Notes under the pieces: model-generated | Told to the model about the DNA's origin: nothing | Seen by the model: the letters and a program-made list of their open reading frames with translations, nothing else | Databases searched by the model: none | Source: Episyrphus balteatus | Lineage: Eukaryota > Arthropoda > Insecta > Diptera > Syrphidae | Assembly (NCBI RefSeq): GCF_945859705.1 | Contig: NC_079135.1 | Span: 31,359,679-31,423,678, forward strand | Direction of reading: 5' to 3' | DNA length: 64,000 nt | Made by a program: the position numbers and the translations under genes | Part shown: positions 47,231 through 56,880 of the stretch, one piece after another | Layout: each line of letters opens with the position of its first letter | Numbering within the stretch: position 1 is the stretch's first letter

Positions 47231-48176
47231 ATGAAAAGACTACAAGGAAAAGTTGCAATTGTCACAGCTTCAACTGATGGGTAGCACAATATTGAATTTA
47301 TATAACTATTTTCTTAAAACTTGTCTTTATAAAATTTGTGTTAGAATTGGATTCTCAATAGCAAAACGTTTAGCCGAAGACGGTGCAAGTGTTGTTGTCA
47401 GCAGTCGTAAGCAAAGCAATGTTGATTCGGCTGTTGACAGTCTTAAGAAACTTAATCTGGAAGTACTAGGAGTCAAGTGTCATGTGGGTCTAGCAGCAGA
47501 TAGAAAATCACTGTTCGAAGAAACCATTAAAAAGTATGGAAAATTGAATATTTTAGTGTCCAACGCAGCTGCTAATCCTACAGTTGGTGGCGTATTAACT
47601 TGTGATGAGTCTTCATGGGATAAAATATTTGATGTTAATGTTAAATCATCATTTCTCTTGGCCAAAGAGTCGTTGCCTCTTTTGAGAAAGTCTAAAGGGT
47701 CAAATATTGTTTTTGTTTCTTCTATTGCTGGTTACGATCCATTTGAGGTACTTATTTGGAATGAATTTAAATTTAACCAAGTCAATTGTTTCTACTAATT
47801 AATCTAGTTGCTGGGTGCTTATTCTGTGAGTAAGACTGCCCTTATTGGTTTAACAAAGGCAGCAGCCAAAGAACTTGCTCCTGAAGGAATTCGTGTTAAT
47901 TGTATAGCCCCAGGTATCATTCGAACAAAGTTTTCAAGAGCGGTAAGTTGCATTTAATCTAAATTTCTTATTTACAAACTTCTGGTATTCAAATTTTTTT
48001 TTCAGCTTTATGAAAGTGAATCCGCACATGAAGAAGCATTAACGAGGATTCCCTTGAGACGGTTAGGAGAATCTGACGAAATTGCAGGTGTAGCGTCATT
48101 TCTAGTGTCCGATGATGCTAGTTACATTACAGGTGAAGGAATTGTTGCTTCTGGAGGAATGAACTCAAGATTGTAA
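47231..48176 (+). CDS. DHRS4-like peroxisomal short-chain dehydrogenase/reductase
   Basis: Four exons, 47231-47280, 47345-47747, 47808-47942 and 48006-48176, are separated by introns of 60-64 bp with GT/AG ends. The 252-aa product is a classical SDR: NAD(P)-binding TASTDGIG at 12-19 (the STDGIG variant typical of DHRS4), NAA at 90-92, catalytic Ser in VSSIAG (142-143), Tyr156 and Lys160 in YSVSK, and APGIIRT at 185-191. The C-terminus is SRL, a peroxisomal targeting signal that vertebrate DHRS4 shares. The family reduces carbonyls such as retinal and aromatic ketones with NADPH; the substrate in this insect is unknown. It is convergent with CHMP2B (157 bp apart). I recall that the Drosophila orthologue is CG10672, next to Prpk (CG10673), which fits the neighbourhood here. 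Confidence 0.93.
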
Positions 48177-48333
48177 ATTTAATTTTTTAATACGAGGGTA
48201 GTGGAAAATAAAACATTTGGTGATAAAGATTAAGGCGTTTTTTTTTTATTTTACATAATAACATAAATTTTCCCCATACAAACAACATCAAAAAAGTAAT
48301 ACCTACAAAATAAAGAAAAAAAACAATGCAGGT

Positions 48334-48966
48334 TTATGTTGACCTTAGCTTAGCCAACTGAGCAGCAATATCCTTCTCAGATGTTTTATTCGATTCAAGC
48401 TCTCCGCCTGCCGATGGAATGTTTGCCATCTTTCCAGATATTTCAATACCAATCTCATCGAGCACCTTATTGACAACAGCATTACTTTCATCTTCATCAC
48501 CCGATTCGGTTAACATATCATCCAATGTATCATTTATCATTTCATCAGTCATTTCCATCTTCATATTAGCTTGTTGGAAGTTACGCATACTAGCTGCTAT
48601 AGCTTCGGGACGCATTACCTTATTCATGTCGGCCATGGTCTTTGATGTTGTACTCATGGCATCGGCCAAAGCAATATTCGAGCCAATTGTTTTATTTTGG
48701 AAACCAATCGAAGTGATTTTACTATTTGCAGCAAATGTTCGACTTTTTTGCTTTCTTATCTCGATCAATTGTTTGGCTAGAATTTTACACACATCATTAT
48801 TTCCAGCTTGGGCATTCTTACGGATTTCGAGTTCTAGCTTTTTTTCTTCGTCTTCTAGTTTGCGACGTTCTCGTTCGATATCTCGACTTGCTTTGCGAAG
48901 ATTTCGATCATTTTCACGTTGTTGCTCCTTTACCGTAGGTTGTTTTCCAAAAAAGTTATTAAACAT
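48334..48966 (-). CDS. CHMP2B: Charged multivesicular body protein 2B (ESCRT-III, Vps2-type)
   Basis: A single-exon frame of 210 codons. The basic N-terminal half forms long charged helices (about residues 12-95, with LAKQLIEIRKQKSRTFA near 63-79). The MEMTDEMINDTLDDML stretch at about 136-151 and VLDEIGIEISGKMA at about 168-181 are family signatures. The acidic C-terminus ends in a MIT-interacting helix (DIAAQLAKL). CHMP2B-type Vps2 polymerises on endosomal, plasma and nuclear membranes with other ESCRT-III subunits and recruits the ATPase Vps4 for membrane scission. Similarity is clearly to CHMP2B rather than CHMP2A. The long plus-strand frame over it (48419-49000) is an antisense shadow. 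TTTATT at 48245-48250 (AATAAA on the minus strand) is a likely polyadenylation signal. Confidence 0.95.
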   Translation of the reverse strand: MFNNFFGKQPTVKEQQRENDRNLRKASRDIERERRKLEDEEKKLELEIRKNAQAGNNDVCKILAKQLIEIRKQKSRTFAANSKITSIGFQNKTIGSNIALADAMSTTSKTMADMNKVMRPEAIAASMRNFQQANMKMEMTDEMINDTLDDMLTESGDEDESNAVVNKVLDEIGIEISGKMANIPSAGGELESNKTSEKDIAAQLAKLRST

Positions 48967-49337
48967 TATTTTAATTGTTCCACAAAGTTGTTTTTTATAA
49001 AAAAAAATTATTTACTACTGTTGCTGCTGATGATTCATTTCACAGATGAAATCAGTTTTTCTTTTTTTTAACAACAACAAAGAATGAACGTTTTCTGTAT
49101 GCACAGCTGATTTTGACAGCACAATAAAAATATCTACAGATGCATGAAAAAGTATTCAGACAGTTGTAAATAAAAATAAAATTAACTTTAAAAAAAATTG
49201 TTTGAAAGTTCGACCAAACATCAAATGGGATAGACACCTAAGTGTTTTGATACAAATGATCCAATTTCTTTCAATATAGCAAGAATGCTAAATAAATTAT
49301 ATTAAACTTCATTTATCAGCCGTAAGCTGAACCCTGA
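48967..49337. other. CHMP2B upstream region
   Basis: Probable promoter and 5' UTR of CHMP2B (minus strand). No motif is assigned; AT-rich. Confidence 0.35.
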
Positions 49338-49415
49338 GGTCGAACTACGGCATACGTACGTTAACGTATTAAATAGAGAGAGCAATAGTTAACGAACGTA
49401 TGCCGTAGTTCGACC
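49338..49415. mobile_element. 78-bp MITE with CCTGA duplication
   Basis: The ends are GGTCGAACTACGGCATACG and its inverse CCGTAGTTCGACC. CCTGA flanks both sides (49333-49337 and 49416-49420). A related 133-bp element lies at 55283-55415. Confidence 0.8.
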
Positions 49416-49420
49416 CCTGA

Positions 49421-49922
49421 AAAACCACTCTTATCTTACCAATCGCTGCTTCTTCCGACTACGCCCTGAGAGTCAGTTAGCCCTCAGAAGAATAAATATC
49501 AATGTAAAAAAAAAACTTTTATTCCTAGGAATAAGCTCTAACTGAGGTTTCTGTCTATTGAAAAATTGGCCCTAAAAGGTATTAAATCAGTAAATCCGTC
49601 TCTTAAAGTAACCAGGAAACCCTATTCAAGACCTTTATCATTCCAGCACTGTCGGAGCAATGGACATTGACAAGAGCGGAAACCTTTTAGGTTTCTTTGT
49701 ATAAAAGATTCTTCGGGAATTGTTTAGTTCAGTCTGGAGAAGAAGATACAAAAACGAGCTATATGTGCTATACGTCAGAAAGCTTAAAATTAAAACTCAG
49801 CGGTTAAGATGACTGAGTCCAGTGGAACGTATGAACAGCGAAGCACCAGCCTGTCGTGTTTTCGTAATCACCATAATGGGCAATGTGGAAGAGAAGGACC
49901 TTCTCTTTATAATAGTCATCTA
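49421..49922. other. Intergenic, no gene supported
   Basis: Includes the dispersed motif TTTATTCCTAGGAATAAG near 49517, shared with 31.77 kb and 58.8 kb. Nothing else is recognised. Confidence 0.4.
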
Positions 49923-50113
49923 TACACTCAGAGAAAAATTAACTATTTAAATAGTTAAAACCGGGATAACTATTCAAAATAGTCATTATTGACTGTTCAA
50001 ATAGTCACATATAACTATTTAAATAGTGACTATTTAAATAGTTAATAATGACTTTTTTTGGATAGTTATCCCGGTTTTAACTATTAAAATAGTTTTTTTT
50101 TTCTCGTAGTGTA
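49923..50113. mobile_element. 191-bp palindromic MITE (ACTATTTAAATAGT family)
   Basis: The ends are TACACTCAGAGAAAA and TTTTCTCGTAGTGTA. The interior is several alternating copies of AACTATTTAAATAGTTA and its relatives, with CCGGGATAACTAT inverted at both sides. A fragment is at 6820-6938. Confidence 0.75.
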
Positions 50114-50644
50114 GGCCAAATGGTTTTCGATGTAACAACCAACTCTATGAAACATCAGGAACATCTTCCTACGAACCTAGACAGCGACCAGCTTAACAAA
50201 AAAAAAAAACAAAAAGAAAATAGAAAATAATTCCAACTTGACATCAAGGTGATTGTGGTTTGTGGGTTGACCCAGCTAGTCTCACTCTTGGAGTCTCACT
50301 CACTTAATATACGAAAGGACACCACCACCTACCATCTGATTTCTATAATATAAATACATAACGGTGTGATTTGGCTCGGCCGAAAGAATCTTCGCAATTG
50401 AAATGGAAGCTATGCTAGAATCTTTCAGTGTTTTTGAGAACTCAAAAGAGTTTGGACGAGTCTCCAAATTTTACTTAATGAGCTATGAAACAGAAAACTG
50501 TTAGCAACGAAATCTAATTTTGAATAACTTTATTATTAAGAAAATACTAAATTGTAAACTTTTTATTTTTTTTATTAATCGCAAGTCAAGTAGTGTAAAT
50601 TCAAAAGATTCAAAATGTTGGTTGAGTTGTTCAAGTTAATATTA
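50114..50644. other. Flank and Prpk 3' UTR region
   Basis: AT-rich; no gene. The 3' UTR of Prpk presumably lies at about 50520-50644. Confidence 0.4.
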
Positions 50645-51328
50645 CTAACCAACCATGTTTCGCTTACGACCACGTCTCCTCACTTCTTGAAATCTTGCTA
50701 TAACCGCTTCACCATCTTGCGTCTGTTTTTGGTATGATGCCAAAATAATTTCAAAAAGCTTAGGCTGTTGACTGTGTGTACTAAGTAAAGCCCTCTCCAA
50801 CACGTACAAATCGACCCCCTTATCCTCAGGACTCTGGCTATATTGACTCAACCCAAAATCAATTAAAATCAATTCATACTCACTGAAGTCATCTACTTTC
50901 GGATCAACTAAAATGTTAGATGTTGTTAAATCTCCGTGAATTATATTGTTAGTATGAATTTTGCTGAGAATTACTCCTATTGCCACACAAAGCTCTGATA
51001 GTTTAGTTTCCGATTCAGCGATAGATTTAGTTGAGACAATCTTCTTGATATATTCCTTGCATGTTATTGCTTTATCAAAATATTCCATGTAGATTTTCTT
51101 GGAATTATAATTGACTTGAAGAACTTTTGGTGCTAGAACTCCAGCGGCGAGACATCGTGTAATGGCATTGTTTTCAGCTTTGATACGTTGTTTAGTAATT
51201 GTGCTATCCAGATCTGGGTGGCGATATTTTTTGATAAATCTTTCTTTTATGATGCATTTTTCGTCGTTTAATTTGCCAATATAAACTCGGGCTTCTGCTC
51301 CCTGGGTTAAAAGTTCTTCAGATTCCAT
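50645..51328 (-). CDS. Prpk: TP53-regulating kinase / Bud32 (KEOPS complex)
   Basis: A single-exon frame of 227 codons encodes a minimal atypical kinase of the piD261/Bud32 family. Visible features: a short N-lobe with QGAEARVY (9-16) in place of a full glycine loop; catalytic Lys in CIIKER (about 28); the family-specific IKAENNAI (49-56); catalytic loop IHGDLTTSNIL (130-140); DFG at 157-159; and the signature VDLYVLERA (172-180), used instead of an activation segment. The tail is basic (RRRGRKRNMVG), as is usual. With Kae1, Cgi121 and Pcc1 homologues it forms KEOPS, which makes the t6A modification on ANN-decoding tRNAs; Bud32 mainly acts there as an ATPase. Length and motifs are complete. 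Its nearest gene in the window is CHMP2B; the right side is filled with TTAA MITEs. Confidence 0.95.
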   Translation of the reverse strand: MESEELLTQGAEARVYIGKLNDEKCIIKERFIKKYRHPDLDSTITKQRIKAENNAITRCLAAGVLAPKVLQVNYNSKKIYMEYFDKAITCKEYIKKIVSTKSIAESETKLSELCVAIGVILSKIHTNNIIHGDLTTSNILVDPKVDDFSEYELILIDFGLSQYSQSPEDKGVDLYVLERALLSTHSQQPKLFEIILASYQKQTQDGEAVIARFQEVRRRGRKRNMVG

Positions 51329-51508
51329 TTCTATGATATCAAATATGAATTTGAAAACAACAACAAAAAATTGTGTTTGTCAGAAAATGTCAAATTGAGC
51401 AACAACTGACAATCAATTTTATATCATTGCCAGATGAGTATATTTTTTACGATATTATAAATTGGAGGCTACACATGTAGCGCCAAAGTCGTCAAAGTTA
51501 GAACTTAA

Positions 51509-51656
51509 GCCTGGTACGCTGCTCGCGCTAAATTTTAGCTCCCATACAAATTATCGAACATTTTTAGCTGAGATAAAATGGATCCCATACAAGTTATCGA
51601 TAACTTGTATGGGAATTTTATCTCAGCTAAAATTTAGCGCGAGCAGCGTACCAGGC
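51509..51656. mobile_element. 148-bp palindromic TTAA MITE, copy 3
   Basis: Preceded by TTAA (51505-51508) and followed by TTTA. It lies about 180 bp upstream of the Prpk start. The central TATCGATA is intact. Confidence 0.92.
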
Positions 51657-52001
51657 TTTATCCACAAATACCGGTCTACTGCTAACAATTTTAGTTTTTT
51701 GTTTGTTTTAATTTTGAAATTACTAAACTGCATTCAAGGATAACAAGGAAAATCATTAGCCGTGTTTTATTATTCATGTCGATCTGGATCAATTGTACTC
51801 GTAACACAAGATCCTGCTTTCTGTTGGGGTTATTTTATCTTAAATTTAGACGATATTTTTCAATCAAATTATCAAATAAATTCAAAAGAATTTGATTTTT
51901 GCTCATAAAAAAGTTACAAGAAGTCATTTAGACCTGCAGAAATAGGGTGTTTTATTTCGATTCAAAAGTTTAAACCCTCTCACAACAGAAAAACTGCTTA
52001 A
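51657..52001. other. Spacer between MITE copies 3 and 4
   Basis: AT-rich, with TGTTTTATTATTCATGTCGA near 51762 resembling a palindrome arm at 9.66 kb. No gene. Confidence 0.35.
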
Positions 52002-52149
52002 GCCTGGTACGCTGCTCGCGCTAAATTTTAGCTCCCATACAAATTATCGAAAAATTTTATCTGAGCTAAAATGGATCCCATACAAATTATCGATAACTTG
52101 TATGGGAATTTTATCTCAGCTAAAATTTAGCGCGAGCAGCGTACCAGGC
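52002..52149. mobile_element. 148-bp palindromic TTAA MITE, copy 4
   Basis: Left TTAA at 51998-52001 and right TTTAA. Small internal variants (AAAATTTTATCTGAGC) are shared with copy 11. Confidence 0.92.
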
Positions 52150-52162
52150 TTTAATGAATAAA

Positions 52163-52310
52163 GCCTGGTACGCTGCTCGCGCTAAATTTTAGCTGAGATA
52201 AAATTCCCATACAAGTTATCGATAACTTGTATGGGATCCATTTTATCTCGGCTAAAAATTTTCGATAATTTGTATGGGAGCTAAAATTTAGCGCGAGCAG
52301 CGTACCAGGC
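52163..52310. mobile_element. 148-bp palindromic TTAA MITE, copy 5
   Basis: Only 13 bp after copy 4, in the opposite orientation. Its right end joins copy 6 through a single TTAA (52311-52314). Confidence 0.92.
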
Positions 52311-52314
52311 TTAA

Positions 52315-52462
52315 GCCTGGTACGCTGCTCGCGCTAAATTTTAGCTGAGATAAAATTCCCATACAAGTTATCGATAACTTGTATGGGATCCATTTTATCT
52401 CGGCTAAAAATTTTCGATAATTTGTATGGGAGCTAAAATTTAGCGCGAGCAGCGTACCAGGC
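52315..52462. mobile_element. 148-bp palindromic TTAA MITE, copy 6
   Basis: Same orientation as copy 5 and almost identical to it. The right side runs through TTTAA directly into the larger element at 52468. Confidence 0.92.
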
Positions 52463-52467
52463 TTTAA

Positions 52468-53766
52468 GGCTTAACTACATTCAACTTCAAAAAGTACAAA
52501 AGTGAAAAAATGTTTTGTCTTTCACCAACAAACTGCAAAATTCTATCTTTCATCTCAGAAAAACAAAAGTGAAAGTTAAAACATTTTTAACTTTTACTTT
52601 TTCACTTTTTGAAAACACCAATACATGCAAACCAACAACTTAAGAAAATGATTGCTAGATGGCGTTGCAAAGGATAATTTTCAATGAACATGCCTTTTTT
52701 TGACAGATGATTTGTTGTAAACAAAAAAAAATTTCAACAAAAATTTATAAATTCGAAACAAATTCCAATCCAACATAATCTTTTAAAAGGTTTGTTGTAA
52801 TTTCAAAAGGTTTTCCTTTGTGATTTGATGTAAAAATATATCATTTCTATAGCCTTGGAACCTGTAGCCCTCCTGCCACATATCTTGATACAATCGGTAT
52901 AATACAATAAATGAAACCCGAACACATGTTTTCAATTTAAAATTTTTCTTTGGCCTAAAAGATACATAATAATTGCTTATTTCACTTTGGTTTCTTTTTT
53001 GTTTCGTTGCTTTTCCACCGACCGACTGAGGAGACGGTATTAGTTCGATGGTAACCTCCAAAAAGAAATTTCTATCGGCCACCGCAACACCACCACCAAT
53101 CACAATCTCCTACTCCAAGAATAAATCTATCCTTAAAGCTTATCATACTGGACCACACCATCACCCAGCAAGTGGTGTTTATTTCCAATATTTATATTTG
53201 CATGAATAGCGCAATAACAAAATCCAATTAAAGCCTGGTACGCTGCTCGCGCTAAATTTTAGCTGAGATAAAATTCCCATACAAGTTATCGATAACTTGT
53301 ATGGGATCCATTTTATCTCGGCTAAAAATTTTCGATAATTTGTATGGGAGCTAAAATTTAGCGCGAGCAGCGTACCAGGCTTAAATTGGAAAACACCATG
53401 TCGTGATGCTTCTCGGAAAAGCGGGGACTCTTTGGTTTGTTCTTGTTTTCTTTTCCAGCGGTGGCGATGAGCTAGATGAACAACGGAAATGAATGCATAC
53501 AGTTCAATGATGAAGTTTCTTTATGCCCACATATTTAAAAGAAATTATAAAATCTTAAGAAATAAAACAAAAATGTTTAGTACTCACATCTTGACCGCAA
53601 GACAAAAACTAATAACTGCACAATTTTTTTTCACAAAAATGACAGATAATCTTAAAGTTTTAAACACAATTTTGATACTCATTTTCGTATGAAGATGTCG
53701 CTAGTAGTATGTGTGTATTTTTCACTTTTTCACTTTTTGAAATCAAAAAGTGAATGTAGTTAAGCC
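52468..53766. mobile_element. 1.3-kb TTAA element (GGCTTAACTACAT family) with non-repeat cargo
   Basis: The ends are GGCTTAACTACATTC and GAATGTAGTTAAGCC-type sequence, with TTAA at 52464-52467 and 53767-53770. The first ~145 bp and last ~50 bp match the 228-bp MITE at 44899. Between them lies about 1.1 kb that is not MITE-like. At 52990-53170 it is GC-richer and open on both strands: minus 52783-53103, 106 codons with no ATG start and the core SFIVLYRLYQDMWQEGYRFQ; plus about 53048-53210, containing SSMVTSKKKFLSATATPPP. MITE copy 7 is inserted at 53233. The cargo may be captured host sequence, or two separate MITE ends may flank host DNA. Confidence 0.6.
53233..53380. mobile_element. 148-bp palindromic TTAA MITE, copy 7
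   Basis: Inserted inside the larger TTAA element; removing it restores AATCCAATTAAATTGG. It is in the same orientation as copies 5 and 6. Confidence 0.93.
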
Positions 53767-53771
53767 TTAAA

Positions 53772-53919
53772 GCCTGGTACGCTGCTCGCGCTAAATTTTA
53801 GCTCCCATACAAATTATCGAAAATTTTTAGCCGAGATAAAATGGATCCCATACAAGTTATCGATAACTTGTATGGGAATTTTATCTCAGCTAAAATTTAG
53901 CGCGAGCAGCGTACCAGGC
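53772..53919. mobile_element. 148-bp palindromic TTAA MITE, copy 8
   Basis: Abuts the right TTAA of the larger element (53767-53770) and joins copy 9 through one shared TTAA (53920-53923). Confidence 0.92.
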
Positions 53920-53923
53920 TTAA

Positions 53924-54071
53924 GCCTGGTACGCTGCTCGCGCTAAATTTTAGCTCCCATACAAAATATCGAAAATTTTTAGCCGAGATAAAATGGATCC
54001 CATACAAGTTATCGATAACTTGTATGGGAATTTTATCTCAGCTAAAATTTGGCGCGAGCCGCGTACCAGGC
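53924..54071. mobile_element. 148-bp palindromic TTAA MITE, copy 9
   Basis: Follows copy 8 directly in the same orientation; it has substitutions near the right end (GGCGCGAGCCGCG). Confidence 0.9.
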
Positions 54072-54392
54072 TTTAAGTCTGAAACTTTGCAAACTAATTA
54101 CAGGTATATGAAGCTTCAATAATTAAGCCTCAGTTTAATCTTATCACCCATAGAAATAAAATAGCGGTAAATTTTCCAAAAAAAAACCGTAAAAATGCCT
54201 ATTTTGATAGCTTTTCTAAATTAATCTAAAAAATAAGAAAACATTTTGTTTAACAAAGCAAACTTAATTCCTTTGTAGAGAATTGAATGAAGTTTTTAAA
54301 TGTGTCCTTGTATGTTCTGTACAGTGATCCGTTGTTGAGATATTGATAGTCAAAGTCAAAAGTATGGTTTTTGGTTTTGGCTTTACCGTTAA
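54072..54392. other. Spacer between MITE copies 9 and 10
   Basis: AT-rich, no gene or repeat recognised. Confidence 0.35.
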
Positions 54393-54540
54393 GCCTGGTA
54401 CGCTGCTCGCGCTAAATTTTAGCTCCCATACAAATTATCGAAAATTTTTAGCTGAGATAAAATGGATCCCATACAAGTTATCGATAACTTGTATGGGAAT
54501 TTTATCTCAGCTAAAATTTAGCGCGAGCAGCGTACCAGGC
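54393..54540. mobile_element. 148-bp palindromic TTAA MITE, copy 10
   Basis: Left TTAA at 54389-54392; the right flank CTTAG is mutated. The central TATCGATA is intact. Confidence 0.92.
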
Positions 54541-54569
54541 CTTAGAAAGAAAATATTTTAACATTTAAA

Positions 54570-54735
54570 GCCTGGTACGCTGCTCATTGCTGGTACGCTG
54601 CTCGCGCTAAATTTTAGCTCCCATACAAATTATCGAAAAATTTTATCTGAGCTAAAATGGATCCCATACAAATTATCGATAACTTGTATGGGAATTTTAT
54701 CTCAGCTAAAATTTAGCGCGAAAAGCGTACCAGGC
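54570..54735. mobile_element. Palindromic TTAA MITE, copy 11, with duplicated terminus
   Basis: 166 bp instead of 148: the first end reads GCCTGGTACGCTGCTC, then ATT, then GCTGGTACGCTGCTCGCG, an 18-bp partial duplication of its own tip. The rest matches the family, with CGCGAAAAGCG as a variant near the right end. Confidence 0.9.
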
Positions 54736-55208
54736 TTTAATCCTGAAACTAGAAGAATAGAGCTTTCACATGCTTTTTATTTTGTCATGATGCGATCATT
54801 TTTTACTGAGATACAGTACAGCCTATCGAAAATAACTAAAAAAACACGATTTTTGTTTTGTTCCCTTAATTTTTTGGGCTAGTGTATATATACAATGATA
54901 CAATTCTTCTTCCGTATTGATCCAATCGTTTTATTTTGTATCTATATGGATCATCATAATAAAACGCAGCTATCTATTGTCACCTAGTTTTAAAAATGTA
55001 AAAGTTAATTTTCCAATAAACGCAAATTGGTGGTTTTAAAATGTATATTCTTTTTTAAAATAGTTAATTTTATGTAATACTTTTTTTTGCGGCGTATGCG
55101 TATGAAAATTTACTTTGTCGTATGGTCACAATAGGAATTAGCAATGCTCATAATTTTCGAAGTTACATATTTTGACATTTACAACAAACTGCCAGTCCAC
55201 TCAAACTT
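54736..55208. other. Intergenic, no gene seen
   Basis: AT-rich; an inverted TTGATCCAATCG/ATGGATCAT pair around 54915-54960 hints at another small palindromic repeat. Confidence 0.35.
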
Positions 55209-55279
55209 GACGAGGTGGCCGATTGGCTAAGGAGATGGATTGCTAATTCAATATGCTTTCCACAGATGGGTTCGAATAC
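55209..55279 (+). pseudogene. tRNA-Ser(GCT) pseudogene, 3' end lost
   Basis: GACGAGGTGGCCGATTGGCT, the GCT anticodon context ATTGCTAATTCAA, the long variable arm and the T-loop motif GGGTTCGAA reproduce a class II tRNA-Ser. Several stem positions are changed (for example AAGGAGATGG where AAGGCGTTGG is expected). The sequence breaks off after the T arm, where the MITE at 55283 begins, so the 3' acceptor strand is missing. It cannot give a functional tRNA. Confidence 0.8.
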
Positions 55280-55282
55280 GGG

Positions 55283-55415
55283 GGCCGAATTACGGCATAC
55301 GATTTCGATCACACGTTAACGTATTGACGCTATGTGTCTCTATATTTTTGTACTGAAAAAAATAGAGACAGCTATATTCAAAACTTTAACGTACGAGTAT
55401 GATCGTAATTCGACC
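55283..55415. mobile_element. 133-bp MITE abutting the tRNA-Ser pseudogene
   Basis: The ends are GGCCGAATTACGGCATACG and CGTAATTCGACC; it is related to the 78-bp element at 49338. No target duplication is seen, which fits loss of the tRNA end during or after insertion. Confidence 0.7.
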
Positions 55416-56880
55416 CAATAAATTATTTATCTGAACTCAAACAACTTTTTGCCCCTCAACTTACTTGCGGAAATTTCTACATTCAAATTATGAAAAAGTT
55501 CCCTGGAAAAAATTATTCGCTATTGAACTTGATAGCAAAGTTCCCAAAATGAGAAATCAGGAATTTTTATTCGAGATAAGGCTAAATAACCTTGAAATAA
55601 TTTGTACAATTGGCTTTTAGAAAAAGATTACAAATAGTTACCTCCGGTAGGGCACTTCAATTTTTCCATCTCCAAAGAAGATCCTTTTTTGATTAATTTC
55701 TTTGATATAAAAAATGATTGAGAAAGAAAACTTTACGGTTGTTCGGGTTTCATTGCCACCTGAAAGTATATTTATTTATTGCCTTATCCGATTAAGGTAA
55801 AATGATACACTTCCTCATGACTGGAATTTGTCAAAGTGTAAAGACCCTTAAAAAGATTGTAAGGTGGTATAAACTAGAGTTGAAAGCAGAAACCCCCACC
55901 ACTACATACGCCAAAAGGTATTTCTAGGAAGTTTTACAATTTCGAAAATTTACGAACAAACATAACATACCATAATTTTTCTAACGATTTGATCAAATTT
56001 AACATATTTTTAATTACATATAAAAAGTCGAAATTCATAAGAAATAACAAGACATTCACGTTCCAATATATTTTTATTAATTACTTCATTCATATCTATT
56101 AACTAATAAAATTATGTATGTATTACCCTACTCGAATAATGAATAAACTCACTTGTTTGTATTTTCTCCTTTAGTATTTTACTTGTTTGTTGTTTTTTTT
56201 TTTTTTATTAAATACTTTTTTTAATTTCTATATAACTCATACTCCAAGCAGTCAATTCAATAATTTTGACTGTGGTATTATTAGAGATTAAATGGAACAT
56301 CATACTGATTAACTTGTTAGGATTTATAAATTATACGAAAACAAATGGTAACACTAATTAAATGAAAACAAACAAAAAACAGGAAAGCTCATAAAAAGTT
56401 AAGTTTCAAAAGAAAAGAAAATCTCCACAAAATTTTAAAGTTTCATAAGATTGAAAGCGTTTTTGCAAATAACGTGAAGGTGGTGTTTTTGTTTGTTCAT
56501 CTATTTTTTTTTGTTTTTTTTTTTAAAGTTTATTAAAAGTTATTACAAATATGTTATTATAAATATTTTGTTTCATTTAAAGGAAAAAGAAAATCAATAA
56601 AGCGATGTACACGCTCTTAGTTTGTATGTGAAAACATTTTTTTTATTATTATTATTATTTTGTATTTGTTTTGCTGATTTTAAACTTCTTTTTTTGTTTT
56701 ATGTTGTTTTTTAGAATTTGTTTATTTTTGTTTCTTTCTTCTTTTTTTTTGTTTATTATATGTTTTGTTCTTTTAAAATTATTTAATTAGCATTACACGA
56801 AGAATTCCTTATTCTTTGTTAACATAATATTTGAATAAATGGAAAATCTCATGTTACGATTTGTGGTAAATTTTGGTTTC
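55416..56880. other. eIF1 downstream region and 3' UTR
   Basis: Very AT-rich with TTTATT-type sequences and a (TTA)n patch near 56643. The right part is probably the eIF1 3' UTR (minus strand); the exact polyadenylation site cannot be chosen. Confidence 0.4.

Noticed and set aside
48419..49000. 193-codon plus-strand frame
   Set aside because: Antisense of CHMP2B; its Ser/Ile-rich sequence is the complement of a Lys/Glu-rich coiled-coil gene.
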